DNA of 64,000 nt from Gnetum montanum (taxonomy: Eukaryota > Streptophyta > Gnetopsida > Gnetales > Gnetaceae): assembly GCA_015680685.1 (NCBI GenBank), contig MNCI01026937.1:1283340-1347339 (forward strand), written 5' to 3'. The notes beneath the pieces are model-generated. The model searched no databases. It was not told the DNA's origin and worked only from the letters and a program-made list of their open reading frames with translations. Both the position numbers and the translations under genes were made by a program. The number at the start of each line of letters is the position of its first letter. Position 1 is the stretch's first letter. This document shows positions 1 through 10,890 of this stretch, in pieces.

Positions 1-129
1 TTCATCAGCTAATGCAAATATCACAACTATCATGCTAATGCAAATCTTTACTCATTGGATTAAGGCAAGAGTATTTTCATAGAAACAAGTAGATCTAGGA
101 AGTCCCTTGGTGTACCTACAAGTCATAGG

Positions 130-520
130 GCATAAATTGTGCAAGGATTTACTTGACTTTGGGTCAGGAGTAAACATGATATCGCAATATATGTATCAAG
201 CCTAGAATCTACCACTATTGAAGAAGAGGAATATTTAGTTAGAGCTTGTGGACTAATCAATCATAGTTCCACTAGGACAAGTGGATGATATGATCATCAC
301 CATTAGTGGCTGGTCCTACCCTGTAGATGTTTTGGTTATCCATGTAGGTAAGAACAAGGGAGAGTTCCTAATCATAATGGAAAGGGCTTGGCTTAGCACT
401 CTTGATGCTAAGCTTGGTATTTGAGACTTGTCCTTAGAAATCTCTAAGGAAGATGAAGCTGGTATCATCCAAAGATGAAGAGTTCCATGTATCACATACA
501 ATGATAATAGGTACAACTAA
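130..520 (+). pseudogene. Aspartic protease domain of O (decayed)
   Basis: The protease would cleave the O polyprotein. Translation from 140 gives CKDLLDFGSGVNMIS, the flap-side active site of retrotransposon pepsins, with the catalytic Asp codon at 155-157; the usual D-S/T/L-G is here D-F-G. Around 320-420 a stretch reading GKNKGEFLIIMERAWLSTLDAK matches the conserved end of the domain (usual form LGRPWL-T). In-frame stops follow near 421 and 478. Short minus-strand ORFs over this stretch are shadows. Confidence 0.75.
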
Positions 521-929
521 CAAATATCAAAGCATGTAAGAATAGTATAGAGAAAATGCATGTGCAACAATGCCTATATGCAATGGCCACTCAATAGGAA
601 GACACTCAGTGGCTAGTCATAGATGAAAAGATAGAATCCAACAAATACATGGAACCAACAAATCAAATCGTTAGTGCCTATGTAGAAAAGACTAATAAGT
701 TGGAACAGTTAAGGAAAAGGCACTCCTATCCATGTGTAAGTCAAGAAGAAGAAATAGATTGGGGATAGTTAGAGATCCCAGACACTATAGAGCCAAAATT
801 GTTAGAAGTAAAAGCCCTGCTGGCAGCACTAGAATATGCTTTCCTAAACAACAAGAAGTCGATAATAATAAACATCAACTTGAATGAAGATAAGAAGAAG
901 AAGTTATTGGAAGTTGTTAATAAGTGATC

Positions 930-1811
930 CACAACATTTGCATGGTCTTACAATGAGATAATGAGAATTGATCCAAGAATTTGTCAACATCAGATATATA
1001 CCGATCCCACAATCAAACCATGATGTCAATCCAAAGAAGGCTTAATTCCAAACTAAAAGAAGTAGTCAAGTAGAAATTGGAAAAATTACTAAAGGTAGGA
1101 TTCATCTATCCTATCGTAGACAATGAATGGGTCAATCATTTAGTAATTGTTCCAAAGAAGGGATGTAAGCAGCAAGTATGCATTGATTTCTAATTGTTGA
1201 ATGTTACCACATTTAAGGATCACTCCCCTTTGACATTTGTTAACCAAGTCCTAGATACTATCATAGGACACGAGTACTATATTTTTCTAGATGGATATAG
1301 TGGATCAAATCCACATTGCATCCAAAGACCAAGAAAAAAAATGTTCACCAGTCCATGGGGAATGTTTGCCTACAAACAGATGCCATTTGGTCTTTGCAAT
1401 ATGCTTGCTACATTCCAAAGACTTGTGTTTAGTATCTTTTAAAAGAAAATAGAAAATGGCATTGAAGTTTTCATAGATAATTTTTCCACATACAGGCTAT
1501 ATTTTAAGTAAGCACTAGACTGATTAGAGCAAGTATTGAAGATATGTGTAAGAACAAATCTCAAGCTCAATTGGTAGAAAATCCACCTCATCGTCTAGGA
1601 TGGGATCGTATTGGAACATAAAGTCTTTTAGAAAGGAATAGAAGTAGATCCTAAGAAGATAAGAGTCATACAAAACATCACTTAGAGGCCACAAATAGTG
1701 AAATATGTTAGATCCATCTTAGGCCATATGAGATACTATTGAAGGTTCATAAAGAATTTCTCTAAGATTGCAAAACCATTAGTAGAACTGACGAAGAAGG
1801 ATGCATCCTTC
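930..1811 (+). pseudogene. Reverse transcriptase of O (decayed, 3' end at insertion site)
   Basis: The RT would copy O RNA to DNA. Recognisable motifs in order are TTFAWSY near 938, WVNHLVIVPKKG near 1129, YYIFLDGYSG near 1277 (motif with the first catalytic Asp), FTSPWGMFAYKQMPFGLCN near 1344, and VFIDNF near 1467 where functional elements have Y/F-M-DDF. The second Asp of the DD pair is Asn (codon 1479-1481). Stops and frameshifts are common. The domain ends with LVELTKKDASF directly at 1811, where element A begins; RNase H resumes at 14150. Confidence 0.85.
1807..1811. repeat. Target site duplication of element A, left copy
   Basis: CCTTC sits directly before the TGAAACACC start of the 5' LTR, and the same five bases directly follow the 3' LTR at 14145-14149. 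Five bases is the normal Ty3/gypsy duplication length. With A and one copy removed, the O polyprotein frame continues from RT into RNase H. Confidence 0.9.
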
Positions 1812-2063
1812 TGAAACACCACCAAAGTTGCATGTTGTAACCTTTGTAGCCTTCACCCCATGAAAGTTGAGGCTAGAAGATCATTGTAAATGTGAATATT
1901 GTAATCCAAGAGGTGCAATTTCACATATTTTATGCTTTTGGGGTAAAAAATTCCTCATAACTTATCCAAGTCTCATCCCCCCAAGTGAAAAAAGTCATAT
2001 AATGTCTATATTTGGGCTTTGGGATGTATTAATGCATGGGGGTGTAATTCACCTACCCCTAGC

Positions 2064-2316
2064 ATGGATGCATGGGAATGCAACTCACCTACCCCCAACA
2101 TGGATGCATGGGGGGTGCAAATCACCTACCTTTAGCGTGGATGCATGGGGGTGCAACTCACCTACCTCCAGCATTGATGCATGGGAATGCAACTCATCTA
2201 CCTCCAGCGTGGATGCATGGGGGTGCAACCCACCTACCTCCAACATGGATGCATGGGGGTGCAACTCACCTACCTCTAGCATAGATGCATGGGGATGCAA
2301 CTCACCTACCCCCAAT
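2064..2316 (+). repeat. 36-bp tandem repeat in the 5' LTR of A
   Basis: Seven consecutive units start at 2064, 2100, 2137, 2173, 2209, 2245 and 2281; the second has one extra base. Each begins (A/G)TGGATGCATGG and contains GCAACTCACCTACC. A partial unit precedes it. Because 36 is a multiple of three, the array stays open in several frames on both strands and gives misleading ORFs with a 12-residue repeat such as MDAWGCNSPTSS. A looser repeat (GGAAGATCTACCTC...ATGGATGCC) follows to about 2400. Confidence 0.93.
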
Positions 2317-2516
2317 GTGGAAGATCTACCTCTAGTATGGATGCCGTCCCTCCAACATGGAAGATCTACCTCTAGCATGGATGCCATCCCCCTAGCAAGG
2401 AAGATCCACCTACCTCACTTGGACGTGGAAGAAATTTCTAGTAGTTTGTATCCAGATTATAGCCAATTTGTAGCCAAATCATAGCCATTTTGTAGTCCAA
2501 TCCACAACAAAAAACC

Positions 2517-2524
2517 TATAAAAA
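2517..2524 (+). promoter_or_regulatory. TATA box of 5' LTR A
   Basis: TATAAAAA, conserved at the same place in the 3' LTR (13447-13454), about 110-200 bp downstream of the tandem repeats. It marks the U3/R promoter of the element. Confidence 0.7.
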
Positions 2525-2966
2525 TCAACACCAAACACCATTTTGAGGTTCCACACTCTGGGAAATTAGTTAAGCATTTTAAAGCACTCAAGAGCTCTTG
2601 CAACCTCACACACTTGTAGTCTCTTGAACCCTAGCATGGAAACCCTATGGCCTTGCAACCCTAGTTACCCTTCTAAGATCTATGAGGCTTTTTCATTAAT
2701 GTTGGACATCTGGGATCAAAAAATCTTAGCATTGATTACTTTGGTGTCACAAATCCTTCACACCTCTCATCCCCCAACACAACTAATGTTCTAGATTTGG
2801 AGAAGTAGTAGAGGTTTGACAATATTAGGAGTGGCAAAGCATCTAGATCATGGAGTTGATCACATTGGCTTCAACAAATCCTAAACCCTCATCTAAGTGA
2901 ACCCCCCCTACTTTGCTCTTAGGCACACTTTGTACACAATCTCTAAACTCTCCTTATTTTTTGAGA

Positions 2967-2972
2967 AATAAA
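2967..2972 (+). terminator. Polyadenylation signal in 5' LTR A
   Basis: AATAAA about 450 bp downstream of the TATA box, conserved in the 3' LTR at 13893-13898, where it would end the element's transcript. Confidence 0.55.
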
Positions 2973-3224
2973 TTTTATAGTTTTGGTTTGTGTACAAATT
3001 AGATTAGTTATTTTTACTTTCAACACATTCAAATTGTCAAATCTGCATTTACATTTCATTTTGTTACCCCATTTTTGCATTTTCTAAGTCCCTATGTGAT
3101 TTACCATACCATCTAAGATACCTTAAATTCCATTTTCTAGAGGCCCTGGGGATTCTAGGTTGAGGATACTACACTAGGACTTTCAATTTTCTAGCGATCG
3201 AATTTTCTGATTACAATAGTTTTT

Positions 3225-3242
3225 TGGCACTAGAAGGATGGC
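3225..3242 (+). other. Primer binding site of element A
   Basis: TGGCACTAGAAGGATGGC lies six bases after the 5' LTR. It begins with TGG, as expected for pairing with a tRNA CCA end. Element B has TGGTGCTAGAAGGAGGGC at the matching place (33382), so both use the same primer; I cannot name the tRNA. Confidence 0.75.
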
Positions 3243-4229
3243 TTCTACCTAAATTCTATGACCAAAACTATTGTTGGTATGCAATGTTGACTGCAACTTG
3301 AAAATTTTGAGATCTCTAAAATAGTTTTTGCAAATTTGGTTAATCCCTATTTCTGTTGTCAAAGCCCAACATCAAAACCCCTCCCATTACCACCAAAAAC
3401 CTAGTGTGGATGTTTGAGTTTTAGCATAAATTTCACAGTAGTTACTGGAAATTTTAAAGTCAGTGTGCATGTGTGTAATATCCCCATCAACATGGAAGAT
3501 CTACCCCCTCTCTCCCTCCACCTTATCATGGGTGTTTGGGTTTTGACAAAGAATTCATAGCAATTGCTAGAAATTTCAAAACCATCCTAGGTGTTCCATC
3601 CAAAGCCTTACCCTCCTACTGTAAAAAATTTTCTAGCAAAACCAATGTTAGTAGCCTTCCAAAAAAAAAAAAAACATACTTTTTTGAAAAATTAAAGTTT
3701 CCACTTTATTCTTTCATAAGAAAAATTATACTTTCCAAAAAGTAAACCCCCTCTCCACCAATGTTGGAAAGAAAGGCGTAATACCTCCCATCTTACACCC
3801 CCCACCCCTCTTTGTTTTTCCTTGCTAAATCCAACATAAGTGTAGCTAGGAAGCCTAGTGTGGATGGGGTTGATACCATCACATGTCATATTTAATAAAG
3901 GGGTATATCCCTTTGACAACCCCCTTACCATTTATAGTAAGTGACTCACTTTGGCCATTTTTTATCAGTTTTTTTGAAGCTAGGAAGCCTAGTGTGGATG
4001 GAGTTAATACCATCCTTTATCATCTTTAGTAAGGAGGTATTCCTCCTTTGACAACCACCTTAATATTTATAGTAAATGACCTATTTTCAGCCATTTCTTA
4101 CTTTTTTTAGCCTTTTGTAAAATTCACTTTTTGGAGTTTTCATTTTTAGCCATAAATTTAACATTTCATCAAGAAAGCTTCAACATTTTCACATTGTCTT
4201 TAAGCCAATCAAATGTATTACCTATTAAC
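3243..4229 (+). other. Untranslated leader of element A
   Basis: No convincing coding sequence. It holds an A-run near 3661 and one direct repeat of about 105 bp: 3845-3950 and 3979-4083 both start GCTAGGAAGCCTAGTGTGG and continue through similar CTTTGACAACC and TTTATAGTAA stretches, 134 bp apart. Small ORFs here, such as 3536-3745, have no support. Confidence 0.6.
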
Positions 4230-6230
4230 CTTACAAACATGGTATCTAGCTAAGATGTAGTTCATGTTTATGACTTGAAAGACCCTGCAGTCATAGAATG
4301 AAGGCAATCACTTAGGCAAAGGGACAAGAACCCAAATTTTGTAGTTATCAACAAGGAGTTCTACAGCTTCCTCTGTGTTAAGATGCAAGTCGGTCTATTG
4401 ATACCACACTCCAAATATGACGCTAAGAGTCAATTCAAAATTATACACTGGGATGGAAAAGAATATATTCCATCCCTCTTATGACAATCCCCCTCACCAA
4501 CGTCTATGCACAAATGCTCATAGAACTCATAGAGGTTGATGAGTTTATTGAGTGAATTAGTTTAAAGGATTGTCAAGGAGAGGAAAATGAGTTTGAGGCT
4601 AAACAAGAGTTGGACACCTTCATTAGAAGCCTTTTCCAAACTTTGGCTCCCCAAACAACCACATCCAACTTCATATTTCTTATCTCATTGATGGGACAAG
4701 TCCCTTGACCTAACTCTTCTCTTATCAATCCTACCATGTTTGGATCCACATCCATCATTTCCACCCACCATACACAACCCATGTCTCAATCCATCTCCTT
4801 ATTCTCATCAATACCCTTTACCACAAAACCTAACTTCCTTCACCTAGCCATGGTGATGTCTACCTCACTATCTCCCTTTGACATACAAACGAGATCCTCA
4901 TTAGGACCCCAAAGCAACATAAGCATCTCATAATCCATTTGTCCCCTTGTGCCTCAAGTTCCAGCATAAACATCTTTCTCGTTTAGCCCACCTATGATGA
5001 TCATAACATAGCCTTGACCTTCAATACCATAGCCTATTTTAAGGCCCCAAGCCTCACAACTTCTTCCTCAACCATCAACATAAGCACTGTAGCCCACGAG
5101 GATGCCCCAACACTTGGATTAAGCTTTCTAAATGATAGGAGACCTTACCAAAGAGCTACAAAAACTTAAGGCCAACATAATTTAGATGGTCAAGGTTCTA
5201 GATTTCTACCAAGATGATCCTATAAGCACTACGGTGCCTTAAATAACCTTGCCCACAAGCTTTCCTATTCCAAAATTTACCAAATATAAGAGTGAAGGGG
5301 ATCTCAATGCACATCTAATAACCTTTTAGTTTGTGTGCCTCTTTTTGCATGTTTGGCCTCATACAATACTAAGGATTTTTTTTGTTATCTCTCAAGGAAA
5401 AGACTATAGATTAGTATTGAACCTTGCCTAGGGCTTTTATCTCTTTCCTTGAGGACTTGATTGGCCAATTTGTCAATCACTTCATATACAAATTGAAGCT
5501 AGATATCACATTGGATCAATTGATGAAGGTAAAGTAAGGGCCATTAGAACCATTCAAAAGATTCATTCAAAGATGGAACTCAAGACTTAATGAAATTCCA
5601 AAGCCTATTTTTGAAAGCAGCCTCTTGGCCATCTATAAGGAAGTAATAAATGACTTTATCAAGTTAAATTTGTACTATCTAAAGCCTCAGTCACTAAGCC
5701 AAGCCTTCTCACAAACTAAGAACATTGAGGAGGTAGTTGAAGTAAGCAACAAACTAGCCTATGTAGCTTATAAAAACCAACATACAAGGAGAGATAATAA
5801 TAAAACAAAGCAAGAACATAAAACCATGAATATAGTGAAAAAAGCGTTGAAACAAGGAGAAAGGTGGGAATCACCATCATGCAACACATCTTCCAACTTG
5901 TCCCAACCATCCACTTCCTATGTCCCAAATCAACCAAGACAAAACTTTGGGTGAAAGGATAGGTCTAAGTACACAAGGTTGCCTTTAAAGCCCTTTGATC
6001 TCTTAGAACAGTTTCTTAAAGACAACTACATACAACATAAGAAACTCTCTAAAGAGGCTCATAAGAGGCATGATCATCTTTGTGACATAGCTAGAGACCC
6101 AATGATAGCTACCAAAAATGATCCCAAGCTATCAAAATACTTTAGACTAGATATGTATTGCCATTTTTATCAAATGATTAGTCATGACATTGATTTTTTC
6201 CTAGCATTAAAGGATGATCTCTAGAAGATG
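4230..6230 (+). pseudogene. Gag of element A (decayed)
   Basis: Gag forms the virus-like particle and packages RNA. The stretch aligns by eye with the gag of B: WDGKEYIPSL near 4452 against NGKEFIPSP in B; VLDFYQDDPISTTVP near 5200 against VMDFYHDDPISPTVP in B; NDFIKLNLYYLKP near 5650 against NDFIKSKLYYFAP. The zinc knuckle near 6150 reads MYCHFYQMISHDIDFFLALKDDL; its His and last Cys are eroded compared with B. Stops and frameshifts are frequent, leaving open pieces such as 5625-5954 and 5979-6224. Confidence 0.8.
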
Positions 6231-6889
6231 ATAAACCATGAAGAGTTGGTAGTGAATGAGCCCAACTCTCTAAGTGCTAATATAACTCTTACACTATGGC
6301 CTCATTCATGGAAACCAAATGGTCTAATCCCCCTAGGAAACTGTCCATCATTAAAGTACCATTGCAATCCCAAAGCATAAATCCTAGAGAGCCATTCATC
6401 ATATAGGTACCACCTCCTCCAACTCCTAAGGAGCCTTTCATCATATGTGTCCCACCTTCAATGGCATCAACATCACAACCAATACCATGAGTTGCTAATC
6501 CTTTGGAACCTAAGGAACCCTTTATTATCTAGGTCCCTCCACCTTCAACAAGTAAGGACACAACAACCCATAAACAAAGCCCACCTATAGTGGTCCACAA
6601 CTCAGATGTTAGCAAGAAACCATCATTACAATGGTGATGAAAAGAACCTGTCATTAGACCTACAATAAAGCCCACTGAAGTTGTCCAACAATAACAAGCT
6701 TTAAAACCAACTAGACCAAGATCAACTACATCCATGTACAAGGGGCCTAAGGCACATAAATCGCAACCCAAACCACAAACACTAGGGAGGACAGAGGAGG
6801 TTAAGGCTACTAAGGCTAAAACATCACAAGACAAGGGAAAGGGTTTTCTTGCAATAATGGAGAAAGTCAAATGGTTCCTTAAGTAAAAG
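6231..6889 (+). other. Gag-protease linker of A with EPFII-VPP repeats
   Basis: In the + frames around 6390-6550 the motif EPFII followed by VPPP recurs three times, separated by Pro- and Thr-rich stretches. B has related QPFV...VPP motifs at its own gag-protease junction. It is a low-complexity linker of the polyprotein. The long minus-strand ORF at 6529-6933 is a shadow of this biased composition. Confidence 0.55.
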
Positions 6890-7560
6890 AACACATTACC
6901 AAGTCTATATGACCTAGTCATGACCTCTTGCACATAGGGATGTAGCTTAAGTATTAACTTCTATCCATTTGAGAAGAGACATGCCCACCAATAGAGAGTT
7001 GATTCACTCTATCATTGAGCAAGCTTCGCTTAGAGAAAATGGGCATCAACCCATGCTTAAATTTCATGATCATGAAGTGAAAATTAACTCTTAAATTGGA
7101 GAAGTGCTATTCTTTCCTCTTTTTATCACCATACATATTGGCAGATACAAGATTCATCATATTCATGTAGATGATGGGGTAGTAAATAACTTGGTACCCT
7201 ATTCTATGGTTGACAAACTAGGCCTATCCAAGAATATCCAAGTGACAACTACCTTAGCACTTAAATCATTTAATGGATTACAATTAGTAGTGTAAGGTTC
7301 CATCACTTTGGATTTTATGACTAGTGAGCAATTTCCTACATCTACCAACTTCCTAGTAGTTGAAGAGACAACTAGGTTTAGCTTGATCCTAAGGATACTG
7401 TGGTTGGCTAAGCTTTGTGTAGTTTCATCCCCTATACATTGGGAGATTCACTTGTCATACGAGGGAGGGGAAATTGTGATTAATGGAGATAATGTATCAT
7501 TGTACTTAATTAACTATGTCAAAATTGATTGAGGTTCAAAGGTGGGATTTTAAGAGGAAA
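6890..7560 (+). pseudogene. Aspartic protease domain of A (decayed)
   Basis: Open pieces at 7104-7295 and 7308-7532 translate to a retropepsin fold matching B: YKIHHIHVDDGVVNN near 7146 covers the active site, with D-D-G where B has D-N-G. LGLSKNIQVTTTLALKSFNG follows, then SSPIHWEIHLSYEGGE near 7425, which B has as SSPIHQEIHLPYTGGE. One stop at 7293-7295 separates the pieces. The coding match to B ends here; nothing like RT follows. Confidence 0.8.
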
Positions 7561-7879
7561 CCCCCAACACTTAGATTGGGGCCAACCATAATGAGAACAA
7601 CAACGATGCAAATAGCATCAACTCTGAGACATGAGAAAATCAATGAAAATGCCTACAACTTGCCATGCTAAATGAGAGAAACAGTTACCATAGGATCATG
7701 CCAAAAGGATTCCTTGATTTCCCAAAAATTAAGCAACAAGTTCATGATAAATGTCTCATCCATTCTTTTTCCAATTGTTTATGTACCTTTACAATGTTAT
7801 ATCATGTTTCAATGTTGGCTTTAGCCTTATATGCTCTTTTGAGAGCATCCCATACTTGCTAGGCAAGTATGAACTATGA

Positions 7880-8095
7880 ACTACCAAGACCTTAAACTAG
7901 AAATCCCATGGCCTACCAAGGCCTATACCTAGTAAAACTATGGCCTAATAAGGCCTAAAACTAATAACTTATGGCCCATTAAGGCCTAAAATTGGTAACT
8001 TATGACCTACTAAGGCTTAAAACTGGCACTATGGATTGTCAAGGCCTAAAACTGGTCAAGCCATGGCCTTCCCAAAACTAAAACTGACATCTAAA
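7880..8095 (+). repeat. Short degenerate GGCCTAAAACT repeat, element A
   Basis: Five or six units of about 30-40 bp with the core TATGGCCTACTAAGGCCTAAAACTGGTA, decayed. The same core recurs in A near 10970-11060 and 11630-11700, and in the non-coding parts of element B (37470-37670, 42480-42740, 46340-46700). No coding sense is visible. Confidence 0.7.
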
Positions 8096-8439
8096 TAACC
8101 CTTAGAATGGGTTCTAAGCATCAATCATGACCATAGAACTTTACCCCCCTTACCAGTTTTAGCTGATACCATCAACATACATTAAACCTAGACCTCAGCA
8201 GGGGTAAAGCCTTAACAAAACTTGTCACTTTGGACATCAATGGTAGCACAACACTAACCCAACATTGCCCAAGGGGGTATGACATCCAAACCCTCTAGTG
8301 TCCACCTACCCCTAGTTTAACCCCCAACATGGGCCAACATAGCCATAAACTCCTTTAATCACCCCCAATAGCCTTGAAACCTTATAACCTAGTCAAAAGT
8401 GCCCAAAACTTTCAGATCTAGTTGATCAATAATGAGGGG

Positions 8440-10890
8440 AGGTTCATCCATGCTACCCAATGTGGATCCAACATGGATGGATGGGGGTAACCTTAAATTG
8501 CTAAAATTGACTACCCAGTTGTCATATTTTGACTCTACCACCCCTTGTTAGCTCCCAGTAACATATACTAGACAAAAAACTTAGTTTTTGCATTTAAACA
8601 CCTTTCCCATGTTGGTGAACCTTCCATCCATGCTTTCCAACATGGATCTAGCATGGATACCCTAGGGGTATGCCATAAAATCCTTTTCACAACTTTTAAT
8701 AATCCTAAAATGCACTCTAATAAACCTAGTATCCCTCCATGACCTTTCATAGTTGATAGTTGTTGAAACTTCAGTTGATTTTTAGTCTTGAAGCCTTATC
8801 CATGTTGGTGAACCCTCCATCCATGCTACCTAGCATGGATCTAGTGTGGATGCCTTGGGGGTTATGCCAAGAAACTAATTTTATACTCAAAAATAACCTC
8901 ATAACCTGCCCTACTAACCCGTAGACCTTGTTAGAGCTTGCCAAAGCCTTCAAATACCTTGAAATCAACCAAAAATGGAAAAATCCATAATCCCCCTCCC
9001 ATCCACATGAGGGTCACCTTATCCAGTGTGGATGGAGGGGAGGAGAAGCCTTCAAACTAATAAATTTTGACACAAACCTTAACCCTCGACCATTGTAGCC
9101 CCAACAACTTTGAAACCCTATCAAATATTGTCAAAATTGGTCCAAAACTTAGACCCCAAGTTGATCCGCACTAAGGGGATCCTATCCACACTAGCTAGTG
9201 TGGATGGATTGGGGATAGCTAAAAATCCCAAGATTGGCCCTGAAATTAACTTTAGTTGATAATCCCATCCTCTTAGAGGCTCTAACACCTAAAACTTGTC
9301 CAAAATGACTACATTTCAAGCTTTTCCTAACTTCAACGTTGAGCACCCCTCTCCTCCACGCTAGCCAGTGTGGATGCAACTAGGAAAGTTCATGGAGGAT
9401 CCTAGATGCACAAACATAACATCAAATTATGTTGTACTTATACCAAAACCTTGTTAATCCTTATAGAAGCCACTAGACTTCCAGAAATCAACCAAATATA
9501 GCCAATAATAAATCCCCTGAGGTCCTCCATGCTAGTTCCATGCTAGCTAGTGTGGAGTTAACATGGAACTAGAGGGATAAGCCTAAAAACCATCTAAACC
9601 CCCTCAAATTTAGTAAAATTTGATCCTAGGCTTCAACCATCAACATTAGCAATCCTAGAGATATGCATGCACAACCAAAATTAATCAAGAATAGCCAAAA
9701 ATTGATCCTCTTTAATCCTTTCTCCTGGCCAATGTGGAACCATAGGGGTGACTCCTAAAAGCACTTAGAAACCTTTCAAACTACCTAATTTTTATCCTAA
9801 ACCCTAACCCTCAATACCAACAACCCTATGAGCTGATATGCATGGTCAATTATGGTTAAAAATAGTCTAGATCTAGTATTTTTTTTCATCCATGCTAGGC
9901 ACCCCCTCATCCACATTGGGTAATGTGGAGCCAATATGGATGAGTTGTCTTTCCCCCTCTAATAGTAGAGCAACACCCTAAGAGGCCAAAAACCTACATT
10001 GGAAAAGATGATGACATCCTAGCCTTGAAATTGCACTTATTTAACCTTATTTTAGCCCCTAAATTTCATCAATTTTTCTCCTCCACATTAAAGAAATCTC
10101 CTAGCATGGNATAACCTTGCATGATCCCAAACTTCCTTCAAACATAACCAAAATTGATCAAAAACTTGGAAAATCATAGTTTGTAGCCCTCGAAGCTTGG
10201 AGACTTGGTCGATTTACTTCCTAGACCATCCTAAGATCAAAAGGCAAGGGCATCCCTTCTACTCCATGCTAACTCCACATTGCCTAGTGTGGATCTAGCA
10301 TGGAGACTACCCCAAACTTGTTTTAAGACTTTAAACCCCACCTAAATAGCCTCAAAACATAGCTAGGGGATGCACAATTGCTAGATATTAGTTCTAGCTA
10401 CCTGTCCAACCCTATTTGAGCTTATTTTCACCCAAATCCAGATCCTCTATGTTAAGCCTCCTTCCATCCATCCTAGCCAGCATGGAGCCAAGAGGGTTAA
10501 CTTTAAGACCTTATTTTTTACCATATTTGACCTTCAAAGTGACCAATTTTGGCAAATCTAGCCCCATGCTGCCTTGGAAAGGCCTTGGAAACCAAATTGT
10601 GAGCTCTTGATGTCATAAAATACATTTCCATTGGTCTACATGTTGGCTCCATACTTAGCAACATGGATCTAGCATGGAAGATACTTGTAGGCTTTAAAGA
10701 GGGGCTCCAAGGGTTGAAACTAACACTAAAGCTAGCCCATTCTCTTCCTAATCAACTGCATTGACATGCAAGCCATTGAATGTTAAAAAAATAGCCAAAA
10801 AACATGGGAAATTGTCTGGATGTCCCATCCACATTGGGTGTCACCCCTTCCATGCTGGATAGTGTGGAGTTAGCATGGATGCCCTAAAAA
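8440..10890 (+). repeat. Degenerate ~185-bp periodic array in element A
   Basis: A core of the type CCATGCTAGCCAGTGTGGAT, often followed by AGCATGGAT, recurs near 8448, 8628, 8821, 9014, 9186, 9356, 9538, 9725, 9889, 10083, 10264, 10467, 10649 and 10850. Steps are about 164-203 bp, mean about 185. Between cores the units share looser stretches with CCAAAA, TTGATC and CCTAAAACC. The array fills the place where pol would be. An N base lies at 10110. Confidence 0.75.

Larger units (their letters stand above)
1812..3218 (+). repeat. 5' LTR of element A
   Basis: 1407 bp, beginning TGAAACACCACC and ending near ...TTACAATA. It aligns with 12662-14144 apart from indels; the 3' copy is 76 bp longer, mostly through extra sequence around 12882-12950. 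It contains a 36-bp tandem array, a TATA box (2517) and an AATAAA signal (2967), in the order expected for U3, R and U5. Confidence 0.9.

Noticed and set aside
1867-2484. 205-aa ORF with repeated MDAWGCNSPTSS
   Set aside because: It is the LTR 36-bp tandem repeat read in frame; the same holds at 13011-13325 and for the minus-strand ORFs there. No start context or conserved ends.
3661-3674. A-run as a retroposed mRNA tail
   Set aside because: No coding remnant upstream and no duplications; it sits in the leader of A.
6529-6933. 134-aa minus-strand ORF that looks membrane-like
   Set aside because: It is the shadow of the Pro/Thr-rich gag-protease linker of A, which aligns with B on the + strand.
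8440-10890. CRISPR-like array
   Set aside because: Repeats are degenerate and spacers share sequence; the context is a plant retrotransposon.
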